From positions 1,095 to 47,107 of the forward strand of contig DBTN01000013.1 of the NCBI GenBank assembly GCA_002307065.1: 46,013 nt of DNA, written 5' to 3'. This document shows positions 1 through 8,459 of this stretch, one piece after another. The notes beneath the pieces are model-generated. The model was not told where the DNA came from, made no database searches, and saw only the letters and a program-made list of their open reading frames with translations. Numbering within the stretch: the first letter of the stretch is position 1; each line of letters starts with the position of its first letter. This DNA is from Akkermansiaceae bacterium UBA1315 (GTDB taxonomy: Bacteria; Verrucomicrobiota; Verrucomicrobiia; Verrucomicrobiales; Akkermansiaceae). The position numbers were made by a program, and so were the translations under genes.

Positions 1-1
1 G

Positions 2-577
2 CCGGAATCGGTCAAAATGGCGATTTACGATGCGCAGGGATTCCATGGCGAAACGTTGTTGATGGTTCCCATCACGGCACCTGCCATTCTGGATACGGAG
101 GCTGTAGCGTTAGAAGCGAAAGTCACGTGGATGTGCTGCGGGACGGCTTGTAGTCCTGCAAGTGGGGTGCCTTTTTCCCTCACCTTGCCGGTGGGGCTGA
201 AAGCGGAGATCGATGAAGAAACAGAAGAGCTTTTCAAAAAGTATCGCGCGAAAGTGGCGCAAACTTCCGATGCGTGGTCGGCGAGTGTGGCAAAATCGGG
301 AACCGGATTTACGCTGAAATGGGTGAAACAACAGGGTGCGCCCATCAAAGAGGTGACCGATGTTGGTGAGGTCCGTTTTTTCACCGAGGACGGCCAGATC
401 GATTCCAGCGCCAAACAATCCGTTGCGGTCGATTCGGGGGGGACGCTCATTCTGGACCTGGCAGGTTCCGATTATGGGCCTGAAAATCCATCGTCTCTCC
501 CTGGGATTCTGTACGCTTCGAAAGGTTGGGGGGCTCCCGGGCCGCCTTTTTATATCCGAGTGAATCCTCGCTACTAA
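2..577 (+). CDS. DsbD N-terminal-like (thiol:disulfide interchange) protein, 5' truncated
   Basis: The frame is open to the left edge of the window, so only the C-terminal ~190 residues are present; the ATG at 17 is probably internal. The stretch VTWMCCGTACSPASG followed by LTLPVG resembles the DsbD alpha / ScsB periplasmic domain, in which a W-x-x-C-x-x-x-C-x-P segment precedes a hydrophobic strand. In that family the domain passes electrons to periplasmic or extracytoplasmic partners. The end, PGPPFYIRVNPRY, is followed by TAA. There is no membrane segment in the visible part, so either the membrane and thioredoxin domains lie upstream or this is a soluble stand-alone version. The family call rests on motif resemblance only. 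Confidence 0.6.
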   Translation, partial: PESVKMAIYDAQGFHGETLLMVPITAPAILDTEAVALEAKVTWMCCGTACSPASGVPFSLTLPVGLKAEIDEETEELFKKYRAKVAQTSDAWSASVAKSGTGFTLKWVKQQGAPIKEVTDVGEVRFFTEDGQIDSSAKQSVAVDSGGTLILDLAGSDYGPENPSSLPGILYASKGWGAPGPPFYIRVNPRY

Positions 578-1015
578 TCGGTTCACCGAAGGTCGGGCAT
601 TTTTTACTGACTTCTTCCTGTGAGGGAAATGATCCGAGGTGCATCGGATGTTCGCTCTGATTGGTTTGCCCGTGATATTTCGTGCAGAACGCATTTTCAC
701 GCGATGGGATATTGCATATTGCAAATTATGAATCGGGCGGTTTGCAATTATTTAACTTCAAATCCATCGAATGATGTCGTTCCGCATAAATAAAACCGGA
801 AAAATGCAGATTATTTTATCCCATTAGGCAGCCTGAATGCAACGATGTCTTTTATTTAGAGCGGGTTAATCATGATATCATATGATTCATGGAGAAATCT
901 GAAATTTTCATGCAAATTTGGCATAATTATTTTCACGACTTTTTGATAAATGTCTTGCATGGAACCACGATCGGGGCGACGGCAGCCCCCACGCACAACG
1001 CGTTGTTCACCACCC
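578..1015. other. AT-rich intergenic region with palindromes upstream of the PEP-CTERM gene
   Basis: I see no credible gene here. The stretch is clearly richer in A+T than its surroundings. It contains the inverted repeat TTGCA-TAT-TGCAA (712-724) with a second TTTGCAATTA nearby, a second palindrome with AATCAT/ATGATT arms (868-887), and a GGGGC-N7-GCCCC hairpin (973-989) about 26 nt before the chosen start of the next gene. These could be operator and 5' leader elements of the PEP-CTERM gene; no promoter can be fixed with certainty. Confidence 0.4.
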
Positions 1016-1735
1016 ATGACTGCTAAATCTATTCGCGTAATTACAGGAGCCCTCGCTCTACTCGCATGCACTAACGCACTCCAAGCTCAGACTGCTATTT
1101 GGAGCTACTCCACGGGTCAAGATACCGCTGTCGGACAAATCGATGAATCGGTTGTCGTTCACTACAACTATACCAACTCTGTTGTCTGGGACGGCGGATC
1201 TTGGGGAATCGGAACTTCCGATGTTTATGCCATCGATCCGGTTTCAGGCCAATGGTATAACTCCCAACCGCTTAACTGGATCAGTGCTCCCGGCGACAGC
1301 AAATGGACGAGTGTTAGCACAAACGGTAAAACCTCACAAACCGGCACTTATACTTTTACTTATACCTTCAACAACACCTCCGGATTGACCGATGGTCTTT
1401 TCAGCATGAACTATGCGGTGGATGACAAAGTCACCGACATTCTGTTGAACGGTATATCCATCTACGGTGATCTTGGCCCGACAGGGACATGGACGGAGAT
1501 TTCGACACTGAGCGATATCGCTGTTTCCCTCCTCGCGGGTGAAAACACCTTCGAAGTGGTCGTTCGCAACAATAATCCGGAGTGGGTTGCATTGGCTGCT
1601 GAATATCAGATCGTCAGCTCCTCCACAGGTGTGGGCAATGGCAACGCCGCGGTCCCTGAACCATCGACTTCCTTGCTGGCGATTTTAGGCACGACTTGGT
1701 TCGTTGTTTGCGGACGGAGCCGTCGCCGCAACTGA
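1016..1735 (+). CDS. PEP-CTERM sorting domain-containing secreted protein
   Basis: A 239-residue exported protein. The frame stays open upstream to 950, but the ATG at 1016 gives a clean signal peptide (MTAKSIRVITGALALLACTNALQA, cleavage before QTA), so I chose it. The body is rich in Ser, Thr, Asn, Tyr and Trp and looks like an extracellular beta-rich domain (NNTSGLTDGLFSMNYAVDDK). The C-terminus is a textbook PEP-CTERM signal: VPEPSTS, a hydrophobic helix (LLAILGTTWFVVC) and the basic tail GRSRRRN. In known systems this signal is cut by an exosortase during surface or EPS-linked display; no exosortase gene lies in the window. There is no clear Shine-Dalgarno sequence. A hairpin terminator follows the stop. 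Confidence 0.85.
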   Translation: MTAKSIRVITGALALLACTNALQAQTAIWSYSTGQDTAVGQIDESVVVHYNYTNSVVWDGGSWGIGTSDVYAIDPVSGQWYNSQPLNWISAPGDSKWTSVSTNGKTSQTGTYTFTYTFNNTSGLTDGLFSMNYAVDDKVTDILLNGISIYGDLGPTGTWTEISTLSDIAVSLLAGENTFEVVVRNNNPEWVALAAEYQIVSSSTGVGNGNAAVPEPSTSLLAILGTTWFVVCGRSRRRN

Positions 1736-1760
1736 TTTCCCCATCGACTATCCTCAGATG

Positions 1761-1797
1761 CCCCGACTGGAAATTTCCGGTTGGGGTATTTTGTTTT
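1761..1797 (+). terminator. Rho-independent terminator of the PEP-CTERM gene
   Basis: CCCCGACTGG and CCGGTTGGGG pair over 10 bp (two G-T pairs) around a 6-nt loop, followed by TATTTTGTTTT. It lies 26 nt after the PEP-CTERM stop and abuts the 3' end of the convergent livF. The T-run is on the plus-strand side only. Confidence 0.75.
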
Positions 1798-2504
1798 CAG
1801 GCGCCGAGGTAGGCTGCCTGAACTTCGGGATTCGCTTTCAGATCCGCAGAAGGGCCGTGCAGAAGGATCCTACCGGTTTCCAAAACATAGGCATAACTGG
1901 AAACATCGAGCGCCAGATTTGCGTTTTGTTCGACGAGTAAAATGGTCAGGCCTTGCTCGCGATTGATTTCAACGATGCGTTCAAAAATCGTTTTTACCAG
2001 GAGCGGGGCGATTCCAAGAGATGGCTCGTCGAGCATCAGAAATTGAGGTTTCGAGAGCAGAGCGCGACCGATCGCGAGCATCTGCTGTTCTCCGCCGGAG
2101 AGTGTTCCAGCTGCTTGTTTCTCCCGTTCCTTAAGTCGTGGGAAAAGCGAAAACACGTAGTCCGTCTGGTCGGAGATCCAGGCTTTATCGCGCTGTAAAT
2201 AAGCCCCCATGTGCAGATTTTCCCTGACTGTGAGATTGGCGAATACCATGCGGCCTTCGGGAACGTGGCACAAACCCTTGGCAACGATCTTGTTGGGCGA
2301 GAATTTCGAAATGTCTTCGCCGTCATAACGGATCGTGCCTTCTGCTGGGCGAACCAATCCGGAAAGGGCGCGGAGCGTTGTGGATTTTCCCGCGCCGTTC
2401 GCACCGATCAGCGTGACGATGCTGCCTTTGGGGACCTTGAGGCTGATGCCGTGCAGAGCGCGGATGGCTCCGTAAGAAACGTGGAGATTTTCGACCTCAA
2501 GCAT
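1797..2504 (-). CDS. livF: Branched-chain amino acid ABC transporter ATP-binding protein LivF
   Basis: A 235-residue ATPase subunit of a LivFGHMJ/K-type importer; LivF and LivG form the cytoplasmic motor. Visible motifs: Walker A GANGAGKST (residues 34-42), ABC signature LSGGEQQMLAIGRAL, Walker B FLMLDEPSLG, and the H-loop region ILLVEQN. Short length and an ending at QAAYLGA are typical of LivF. It is the last gene of the minus-strand liv operon and is separated from livG by a small S23-type gene, which is unusual. The exact substrate (Leu/Ile/Val, or another amino acid or amide) cannot be read from the sequence. Confidence 0.92.
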   Translation of the reverse strand: MLEVENLHVSYGAIRALHGISLKVPKGSIVTLIGANGAGKSTTLRALSGLVRPAEGTIRYDGEDISKFSPNKIVAKGLCHVPEGRMVFANLTVRENLHMGAYLQRDKAWISDQTDYVFSLFPRLKEREKQAAGTLSGGEQQMLAIGRALLSKPQFLMLDEPSLGIAPLLVKTIFERIVEINREQGLTILLVEQNANLALDVSSYAYVLETGRILLHGPSADLKANPEVQAAYLGA

Positions 2505-2523
2505 GATGAAAAGGGTGATCGGG

Positions 2524-2883
2524 TTATTTGCCGCCCTGAAGCGTTCGTCGCAGCGAATTGAGCATGAGCTGTTGCTCCTCGGCGGCGGCGTAAAGGACGT
2601 GAAATTCTTCGCGTGATAAGAAACCGCGGGATTTGGCGATCATGGATTGGTAAATCACTTCGTTGAGCGAGCGGATCGAGAGAATCACAAACCTCGCGAA
2701 TTTTCTGCGGGACTTGCAGGCGCTGCCGCGAACGAGGTTGGCGGAGATCGAGACCGACGCTCGCCGGATTTGGCGGACGATTCCGAATTTTTCATCGACC
2801 GGCATTCCGTGGGTCACTGAATAGACGATTTCCGCGAAACCGATGGATCGTTCCCAGACTTCCAGTTTTTCAAATCCGAACAT
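2524..2883 (-). CDS. Four helix bundle protein (S23 / IVP family) inside the liv operon
   Basis: A 119-residue protein starting MFGFEKLEVWERSIGFAEIVY. The pattern F-x-x-L-x-V-W near the start, the central SISANLVRGSACKS (usually S-I-P-x-N-I-A-E-G) and the LNEVIYQ helix match the four-helix-bundle family first described in 23S rRNA intervening sequences and also found free-standing in many environmental bacteria. Its molecular role is unknown. It sits 18 nt after livG and 19 nt before livF on the same strand, so it is probably co-transcribed with the importer. The typical Glu-Gly of the central motif is replaced by Arg-Gly. Confidence 0.82.
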   Translation of the reverse strand: MFGFEKLEVWERSIGFAEIVYSVTHGMPVDEKFGIVRQIRRASVSISANLVRGSACKSRRKFARFVILSIRSLNEVIYQSMIAKSRGFLSREEFHVLYAAAEEQQLMLNSLRRTLQGGK

Positions 2884-2901
2884 GTGGCTATTTTTCTAAA
2901 A

Positions 2902-3675
2902 TCAAACTGCCGCCGCGCCGAGATAGGCTTCGATGACTTTGGGGTGGCATTGGATTTCTTTCGGAGTTCCTTCCGCAATCTTACGGCCGTATTCGAGAAC
3001 CGCAATGCGTTCGCAAATTCCCATTACGACCTTCATGTCGTGTTCGACCAGCAGGACGGAAAGCTGATACCGGTCTTTGACGAAACGAATCAAGCGGATG
3101 AGTTCGTCTTTTTCGGCGGGGTTCATGCCAGCGGCCGGTTCGTCGAGCAGCAAAAGTTTGGGATGAGTCGCGAGGGCGCGGACGATTTCCAAGCGCCGTT
3201 GGGCACCGTAGGGCAGGGAAGTCGCGAGTTCGTCGCGGAATTTCGCGAGATCGAAAATTTCGAGCAGTTCGAGCGCTTGTTTTTCGAGTTTTGCTTCACC
3301 GGTTTTCCAATTTTTTCCGCGCCAGAGAGATCCAAAATATCCGGTGGGATTGTGGAGTTGAGTGGCGACGCGGATGTTGTCGAGAACGGTCAATGAACCG
3401 AACAGGCGGATGTTCTGAAACGTTCGGGCGACTCCGAGTCCGGCCAAGCGGCTGGGTTTGATGCCGAGCGTGTTTTTGCCTGCGAAAGTGATTTGACCTG
3501 ACGTTGGACGATAAACGCCGGTGATCATGTTGAACGCCGTGGTTTTTCCAGCGCCATTTGGCCCGATGAGTCCGATCAATTCGTTCGAGTGGATCGTGAG
3601 ATCCAGCGCGCTGACCGCCGTGAGACCGCCAAAGCGGATGGTCACGTCCTTGAGTTCCAGCAAGGGCTCGCTCAT
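2902..3675 (-). CDS. livG: Branched-chain amino acid ABC transporter ATP-binding protein LivG
   Basis: A 257-residue ATPase. The frame is open further upstream (to 3894) but the ATG at 3675 (MSEPLLELKDVTIRFGG) aligns with the family start and overlaps the livM stop by 4 nt (ATGA), so I chose it. Walker A GPNGAGKTT lies at residues 38-46. The LivG-type signature is the degenerate YGAQRRLEIVRAL, followed by Walker B LLLLDEPAAGMNP and H-loop VLLVEHDMKVV. It pairs with LivF under the LivH/LivM channel on the cytoplasmic face. Confidence 0.93.
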   Translation of the reverse strand: MSEPLLELKDVTIRFGGLTAVSALDLTIHSNELIGLIGPNGAGKTTAFNMITGVYRPTSGQITFAGKNTLGIKPSRLAGLGVARTFQNIRLFGSLTVLDNIRVATQLHNPTGYFGSLWRGKNWKTGEAKLEKQALELLEIFDLAKFRDELATSLPYGAQRRLEIVRALATHPKLLLLDEPAAGMNPAEKDELIRLIRFVKDRYQLSVLLVEHDMKVVMGICERIAVLEYGRKIAEGTPKEIQCHPKVIEAYLGAAAV

Positions 3676-4589
3676 GAAGTTTGACGGCGTTTGAGTTTGA
3701 AGGCGAACAGGCCTTCCGGACGGAGAATCATCAGGAAAATGATCAGCAGGGCGTAAAGAATCATCCGGTATTCGGAAACTTCCCGGAGGAACTCGGGAAG
3801 AAGCGTCAGCAAAATCGCCGCGGCCACCACACCCGCCGTGCGGCCCATGCCACCCAAAATGACCATCACCACGATTTCCACGGATTTCAGCCAATCGAAA
3901 CCGGTTGGTGCGAGGAATTGTTTGTGGTGAGCGTAAAGCCCTCCGGCGATTCCGGCGAAAAACGAACCGGTGACAAAAGCGACGACCTTGTAACGGGTCG
4001 TATTGATGCCAGAAGATTCCGCCGCGATTTCATCGTCGTGAACGGCAAGAAATCCACGGCCGTAAGTGGAATTTACGAGAGCCGTGATGATGTAAATCGT
4101 CAGCGCGGCCAAGCCAAAGGTCCATCCGAGGTTGGTCAGTTTCGGGATGCCTTTGAGGCCGCTCGCAGCACCGATCGCTTCAGTATTTTGAGCGACGACT
4201 CGGATGATTTCGCCAAATCCCAGCGTCACGATGGCCAGATAATCTCCTCGCAATCGCAGCGAGGGAATGCCGACAAAAAGTCCGATCAGCGCCGCGAACA
4301 AACCTCCTGCGAGCAGGCTTAACGGGAAAAAAACCTCAGCGCTTTCTCCGAGTTTCAGGGAAATCCAGGCGGCGAAATATCCGCCGACCGCCATGAATCC
4401 AGCGTGCCCGAGGCTGAACTGACCGGTGTGGCCGTTGATGAGATTGAGGCTGACCGCGAGAATGATCGCGATCCCGACATCGATTCCGACTCCGAGATAA
4501 TAGCGGTTAAAATTCGGCGAAAGGAATGATGCGGCGATCGCCAGTGCGATACCGATGAATAACCAGCGTTTGGCTCCGAATTTCAGCAT
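3672..4589 (-). CDS. livM: Branched-chain amino acid ABC transporter permease LivM
   Basis: A 305-residue inner-membrane permease with about 8-9 hydrophobic segments. Family hallmarks: LINGHTGQFSLGHAGFMAVGGY near residue 50, the LRLRGDYLAIVTLGFGEIIR loop, GRGFLAVHDDEIAAESSGINTTRYK (coupling region facing the ATPases), and GGMGRTAGVVAAAILLTLLPEFLR near the end. Start and stop codons overlap those of livH (1 nt) and livG (4 nt), indicating translational coupling. It forms the heteromeric channel with LivH. Confidence 0.93.
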   Translation of the reverse strand: MLKFGAKRWLFIGIALAIAASFLSPNFNRYYLGVGIDVGIAIILAVSLNLINGHTGQFSLGHAGFMAVGGYFAAWISLKLGESAEVFFPLSLLAGGLFAALIGLFVGIPSLRLRGDYLAIVTLGFGEIIRVVAQNTEAIGAASGLKGIPKLTNLGWTFGLAALTIYIITALVNSTYGRGFLAVHDDEIAAESSGINTTRYKVVAFVTGSFFAGIAGGLYAHHKQFLAPTGFDWLKSVEIVVMVILGGMGRTAGVVAAAILLTLLPEFLREVSEYRMILYALLIIFLMILRPEGLFAFKLKRRQTS

Positions 4590-5497
4590 CAGACTTTTTC
4601 GACAGTAGAGCGGCCAAGCAGACCGGCGGGTTTAAAGAAAAGAATCAGAATCAGAATCCCGAATGCGATGGCGTCACGGTAGTTCGAAAGTCCGGGAATT
4701 CCTCCGGCGAACGTTTCTAACAGACCGATGATCAATCCGCCGAGGACCGCGCCGGGAATGTTGCCGATGCCGCCAACAACCGCCGCGATAAAGGCCCGCA
4801 GCCCGGGCTGCACACCCATCAGAGGTTCGATGGCGGGGAATTTCATCGAGTAAAGAATGCCTGCGATTGCCGCGAGGGCGGAGCCGACGGCAAAGGTGAA
4901 GGAAATGATGCGGTTGACCGGCACGCCCATCAGCGCCGCCGCCTGTTGGTTGTAGGAGACCGCTCGAAGCGCCGTGCCGACGCGGGTTTTTTGAACGAGA
5001 AACCAGATGCCGACCAATAACATCGCGGTCACCAGGAGAACGATCACATCGTTGCTGCCGATCGCCAATTTTCCGAAATGGAATTGAGTGTCGTTGAGAA
5101 GTTTTGGAAATGGGCGCGGGTTTGAACCAAAAACTTTCCCGTGTTGGCAGGTGAACTCGATAAAAAGTGACACGCCGATCGCGGTGATCAACACGGTCAA
5201 TTTCGGCCGCCCGCGCAGGGGGCGGTAGGCGAAAAACTCGATGAGCGTTCCGATGATCGCGCAGATCGCAGCGGCGAGAATCACCACCAGGATTGCGCCG
5301 ACCGGTGATTGGGGGCCGCAGAATTTTTCAACAATCGGCGATAAATAAAACGCCGCGAAGGCACCCAGCATCAGAATGTCACTGTGGGCGAAGTTGATAA
5401 ATCTCAACACCCCATAAACCATCGTGTAACCTAAAGCGATAAGCGCATAGACGGATCCCAGACTAAGACCATTGATGAATTGTTGGAGGAATTCCAT
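4589..5497 (-). CDS. livH: Branched-chain amino acid ABC transporter permease LivH
   Basis: A 302-residue inner-membrane permease. The N-terminus FINGLSLGSVYALIALGYTMVYGVLRFINFAHSD is diagnostic for LivH, as are the RPLRGRPKLTVLITAIGVSLFIE loop and TALRAVSYNQQAAALMGVPVNRII, which contacts the ATPases. The C-terminal part carries GGIGNIPGAVLGGLIIGLLE. It lies 19 nt after livK and overlaps livM by one nucleotide. Confidence 0.93.
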   Translation of the reverse strand: MEFLQQFINGLSLGSVYALIALGYTMVYGVLRFINFAHSDILMLGAFAAFYLSPIVEKFCGPQSPVGAILVVILAAAICAIIGTLIEFFAYRPLRGRPKLTVLITAIGVSLFIEFTCQHGKVFGSNPRPFPKLLNDTQFHFGKLAIGSNDVIVLLVTAMLLVGIWFLVQKTRVGTALRAVSYNQQAAALMGVPVNRIISFTFAVGSALAAIAGILYSMKFPAIEPLMGVQPGLRAFIAAVVGGIGNIPGAVLGGLIIGLLETFAGGIPGLSNYRDAIAFGILILILFFKPAGLLGRSTVEKV

Positions 5498-5516
5498 GCG
5501 ACCGCGCTTGGGGGGA

Positions 5517-6659
5517 TCAAGGATTGACGGTGGCGCTGTAAACGAATTTTCCGTTTTTGATCTGAGCGAAAACCAGCGGTTTCACCGCGTCCCGATTTTC
5601 GTCCAAGCTGAACGTTCCACTGACGCCTTCGTAATCCTTGGTGGCCGCTATCGCGTCGCGAAGTGCGGCGGACTCCGTGGTTCCAGCTCGTTTCATCGCG
5701 TCGATCAGGACCATCGCGGAATCGTATCCAAGCGTCGACATCGCATCCGGAGCTTTGTTGTAGCGTTTGGTGTAAGCTTCGACAAAACTCTTCATTTTGG
5801 GAGTGTCTTGATCGGTCAGGCAGTGAGTTGAGAAATAATGGCCCTCCACCGCATCTTTGCCGATCTCAAGAAGCATGTGGCTTTCCCAGCCGTCGCCACC
5901 GAAAAGTGGGACATCGATTCCGAGTTGTTTCGCCTGAATGCAAATCAGCGCGACATCGTTGTAATAACCGGGGATGAAAATCGCGTCCGGCGAGGAGTTT
6001 TTGATCGTCGTAAGCTGCGCCTTGAAATCTTTGTCGCCACCGTTGAAATCAAGCTCTGCTGCCAATTCGCCGCCACCTGCCAGATACTTTTCTTTAAAAT
6101 ACTTCGCGAGCCCTTTGCTGTAATCGCTTTTCACATCGGTGAGGATCGCGACTTTTTTCGCTTTTAAGGTGCCGTTGGCAAAGTTGGCGAGAGCCGCGCC
6201 TTGGAAAGGATCGGTGAAACAGACGCGGAAAATGTAATCACCGACTTGGGTGACGGCCGGATTGGTCGAACCGGGGGAAATCATCGGGATCTTATTCTCT
6301 TGGCAAATCGGACCGCCTTCGAGCGACCGACTGGAGGCGAATTCTCCCAGAACCGCAACCACTCCATCCTTGGAAATCAGTTTGTTCACCGCGTTGGCAG
6401 GTTCCCCGGCCTTCGATTGATCATCTTCGACGATCAGCTCGATTTGTTTGCCAAGGACGCCGCCGGCTGCGTTGACCTCTTCAATGGCGAGCATCGTGCC
6501 TTCGTGCATCGCTGCGCCGTAGGTCGCTTCCTTTCCGGTCAGCGAGGCGTATTCGCCCACTTTGATCGTATCTCCTCCGCCCGATTTGCAACCGGTAAGG
6601 CCGAGGGCGAATACGGCGGCGAGCGACGCGGCGGTGAGAGAGGAGGGTAGGGATTTCAT
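5517..6659 (-). CDS. livK: Branched-chain amino acid ABC transporter substrate-binding lipoprotein (LivK/LivJ type)
   Basis: A 380-residue periplasmic-binding protein of the type 1 (LivJ/ANF-receptor) fold. I start it at the ATG at 6659 (MKSLPSS) because this gives a normal lipoprotein signal with lipobox LTGC (Cys24); an upstream in-frame ATG at 6674 adds only five residues. Family features: IKVGEYASLTGKEATYGAAM, GKQIELIVEDDQSKAGEPA, and ISPGSTNPAVTQVGDYIFRV. It is the first gene of the liv operon, so the promoter should lie in 6660-6775, which it shares with the divergent aat gene. Ligand identity is not deducible. Confidence 0.92.
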   Translation of the reverse strand: MKSLPSSLTAASLAAVFALGLTGCKSGGGDTIKVGEYASLTGKEATYGAAMHEGTMLAIEEVNAAGGVLGKQIELIVEDDQSKAGEPANAVNKLISKDGVVAVLGEFASSRSLEGGPICQENKIPMISPGSTNPAVTQVGDYIFRVCFTDPFQGAALANFANGTLKAKKVAILTDVKSDYSKGLAKYFKEKYLAGGGELAAELDFNGGDKDFKAQLTTIKNSSPDAIFIPGYYNDVALICIQAKQLGIDVPLFGGDGWESHMLLEIGKDAVEGHYFSTHCLTDQDTPKMKSFVEAYTKRYNKAPDAMSTLGYDSAMVLIDAMKRAGTTESAALRDAIAATKDYEGVSGTFSLDENRDAVKPLVFAQIKNGKFVYSATVNP

Positions 6660-6775
6660 AAACGACAATGGCAATCGGTGGAAATGCTAAGAAGCTGGCT
6701 GAGTGAGCGCAACAGCATTTTATGTACCTTAAACGTTTTGAAACCGGTCTGCGGGCGAGGAGAGCGAGGTGATCC

Positions 6776-7399
6776 TTGGCAACCGGTCGGAACCCTTTCA
6801 ACATGCTGCGGATGTTGGGCGTGATACCACCTGAAATTTTGCTCGATGCCTACTCCCAAGGCGTTTTCCCGATGGCGGAAGATGGGGAAATTCTTTGGTT
6901 TTCGCCGGAGAGGCGCGGGCTCATTCCTTTGGATGACCGGTTTCATATTCCCCATGGCCTCAAAAAAGCGCTCAAACGAAAACCTTTCGAAATCCGTTGG
7001 AATACCGCTTTTCGCGAGGTGATGCTCGGTTGCGCGGAACGGGAGGAAACATGGATCGATCAAACGATCCTCGAAAGTTACTGCGGGCTGCATACGACCG
7101 GACACGCCCATTCGGTCGAATGTTGGGATGCCGACGGCCTGCAAGGCGGGCTTTATGGTGTCTCGCTGCCCGGAGTGTTTTTCGGCGAAAGCATGTTTTC
7201 GCGAAAAACCGACGCGTCGAAAATCGCTCTCGTCGCGTTGGTCGATCGCCTGAGAGAGGAAAACTACCGATTGCTCGACACCCAGTGGATGACTGAGCAT
7301 TTGAAGCAGTTTGGAGGGTACGAGCTCAGCCGACGCCAATATCAGAAACAATTGGCGGATGTTTTAGCGGAACATCGAACATCGAACGTCCAATATTGA
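6776..7399 (+). CDS. aat: Leucyl/phenylalanyl-tRNA--protein transferase
   Basis: A 207-residue cytoplasmic enzyme that adds Leu or Phe from aminoacyl-tRNA to N-terminal Arg/Lys, creating N-degrons for ClpS/ClpAP. Recognisable motifs: PPEILLDAYSQGVFPMAED, WFSPERRGLIPLD, the hallmark GGLYGVSLPGVFFGESMFS, and LLDTQWMTEHLKQFGG. I accept the TTG start at 6776 because GAGGTGATCC, a perfect anti-Shine-Dalgarno complement, places GAGG 6 nt upstream; an ATG at 6803 is the alternative. The last codons (encoding HRTSNVQY) come from a dispersed-looking ATCGAACATCGAACGTCCAA sequence. Convergent with the foldase gene, 24 nt away. Confidence 0.93.
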   Translation: MATGRNPFNMLRMLGVIPPEILLDAYSQGVFPMAEDGEILWFSPERRGLIPLDDRFHIPHGLKKALKRKPFEIRWNTAFREVMLGCAEREETWIDQTILESYCGLHTTGHAHSVECWDADGLQGGLYGVSLPGVFFGESMFSRKTDASKIALVALVDRLREENYRLLDTQWMTEHLKQFGGYELSRRQYQKQLADVLAEHRTSNVQY

Positions 7400-7423
7400 G
7401 CGTCGAAGGCGGAGAATTGGATT

Positions 7424-8452
7424 CTACATCTTCAAATCGATCATCGCGCGTTTGCGGCGGCTTTCGATCCATTTGTCGTATTGGACGGACGTTTTTTTCC
7501 GGCGAACGCGTTCTTCGATCATCGAGCGCACTTTTTCGAGCGATGGGGAAGGTCCGAGGACTTTCTTCACCGGTTTAACGAGGGTGAAACCCTGAGGATC
7601 TTCGAGCGGACCGACGAGTTTTCCTTCGTCGGCGTCAAAAATGATTGCGGCGAATTCCGGGGAAAGGTCGGTGCGGGGAACATTTTCCTGCAAACCACCT
7701 TGTTCCGCGAAGGCGTCTTTGGAGTAGGTTTTCGCCAATTCGGCGAAATCTTTGCCCTTCTGAAGCTGGCTGGCAATGTCTTCGGCAAGGGCAAGTTGCG
7801 ACTCTGGTGTGGAAACCGGATTCTCGCTGTCGATGCGTGGGATGAAAATTTTCTGGAAGGAAATCACGTCCTTCGCGGTGTCGCGCAGGGTCGGTTTTAC
7901 CTCGTTGTATTCGCGCTGGATTTCGTTGGGCAGCGGCGGCGGAGCGTCGGAAAACTGCTGGGCGCGCATCGCTTGCACCACCATTTTTTCGCGGGTCATT
8001 TCGCGATAACCTTCCATCGTCAGGCGGCTGCGCTTCAGTTCTTCGCGGAACCGGGTTTCGTCGCCATTGTAAAGTTCGCGCATCTGGCGCTTGATTTCTT
8101 CGTCGATGAGATTTGGGCGAATGCTGGCACCCAATTGTTTGAATTCGTCGAGGATGATCTGACGGTCGACCAATTCCTGGAGGATTTTCGCCTTGGCTTC
8201 GTTGAACTGGCGTTCGAATTCCACTCCGCGACGCGGGAATTGAGCTGCGAGCTGCGAGTAAATCGGCGCAAGCATGAAAGAAACTTCATTTTTTGTCACG
8301 ACGCGGCCGTTGACCTTGGCGGCGATTCCGTTGACCTCAATCGGTCCGGAGGACGGCTGGGACGCAGGGGAGACTGGAGTTTCCTGAGCTTGAAGCGTGG
8401 TGACCTGACAAAAGGCGGCTGTCAAAGAAAGGGCGAAAATCGAATGTTTCAT
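7424..8452 (-). CDS. Exported parvulin-type peptidylprolyl isomerase (SurA/PpiC-like foldase)
   Basis: A 342-residue exported protein: signal peptide MKHSIFALSLTAAFCQVTTLQA, then a SurA-N-like region (IAAKVNGRVVTKNEVSFMLAP, VDRQIILDEF) and a parvulin domain at about residues 190-290 (ISFQKIFIPR, FAELAKTYSKDAFAEQGG, GKLVGPLEDPQGFTLVKP). Such proteins chaperone outer-membrane or periplasmic proteins. Only one parvulin domain is present, against two in E. coli SurA. The start lies 7 nt after the mfd stop on the same strand, so the two are probably one transcript. Confidence 0.88.
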   Translation of the reverse strand: MKHSIFALSLTAAFCQVTTLQAQETPVSPASQPSSGPIEVNGIAAKVNGRVVTKNEVSFMLAPIYSQLAAQFPRRGVEFERQFNEAKAKILQELVDRQIILDEFKQLGASIRPNLIDEEIKRQMRELYNGDETRFREELKRSRLTMEGYREMTREKMVVQAMRAQQFSDAPPPLPNEIQREYNEVKPTLRDTAKDVISFQKIFIPRIDSENPVSTPESQLALAEDIASQLQKGKDFAELAKTYSKDAFAEQGGLQENVPRTDLSPEFAAIIFDADEGKLVGPLEDPQGFTLVKPVKKVLGPSPSLEKVRSMIEERVRRKKTSVQYDKWIESRRKRAMIDLKM

Positions 8453-8459
8453 GGATAAG

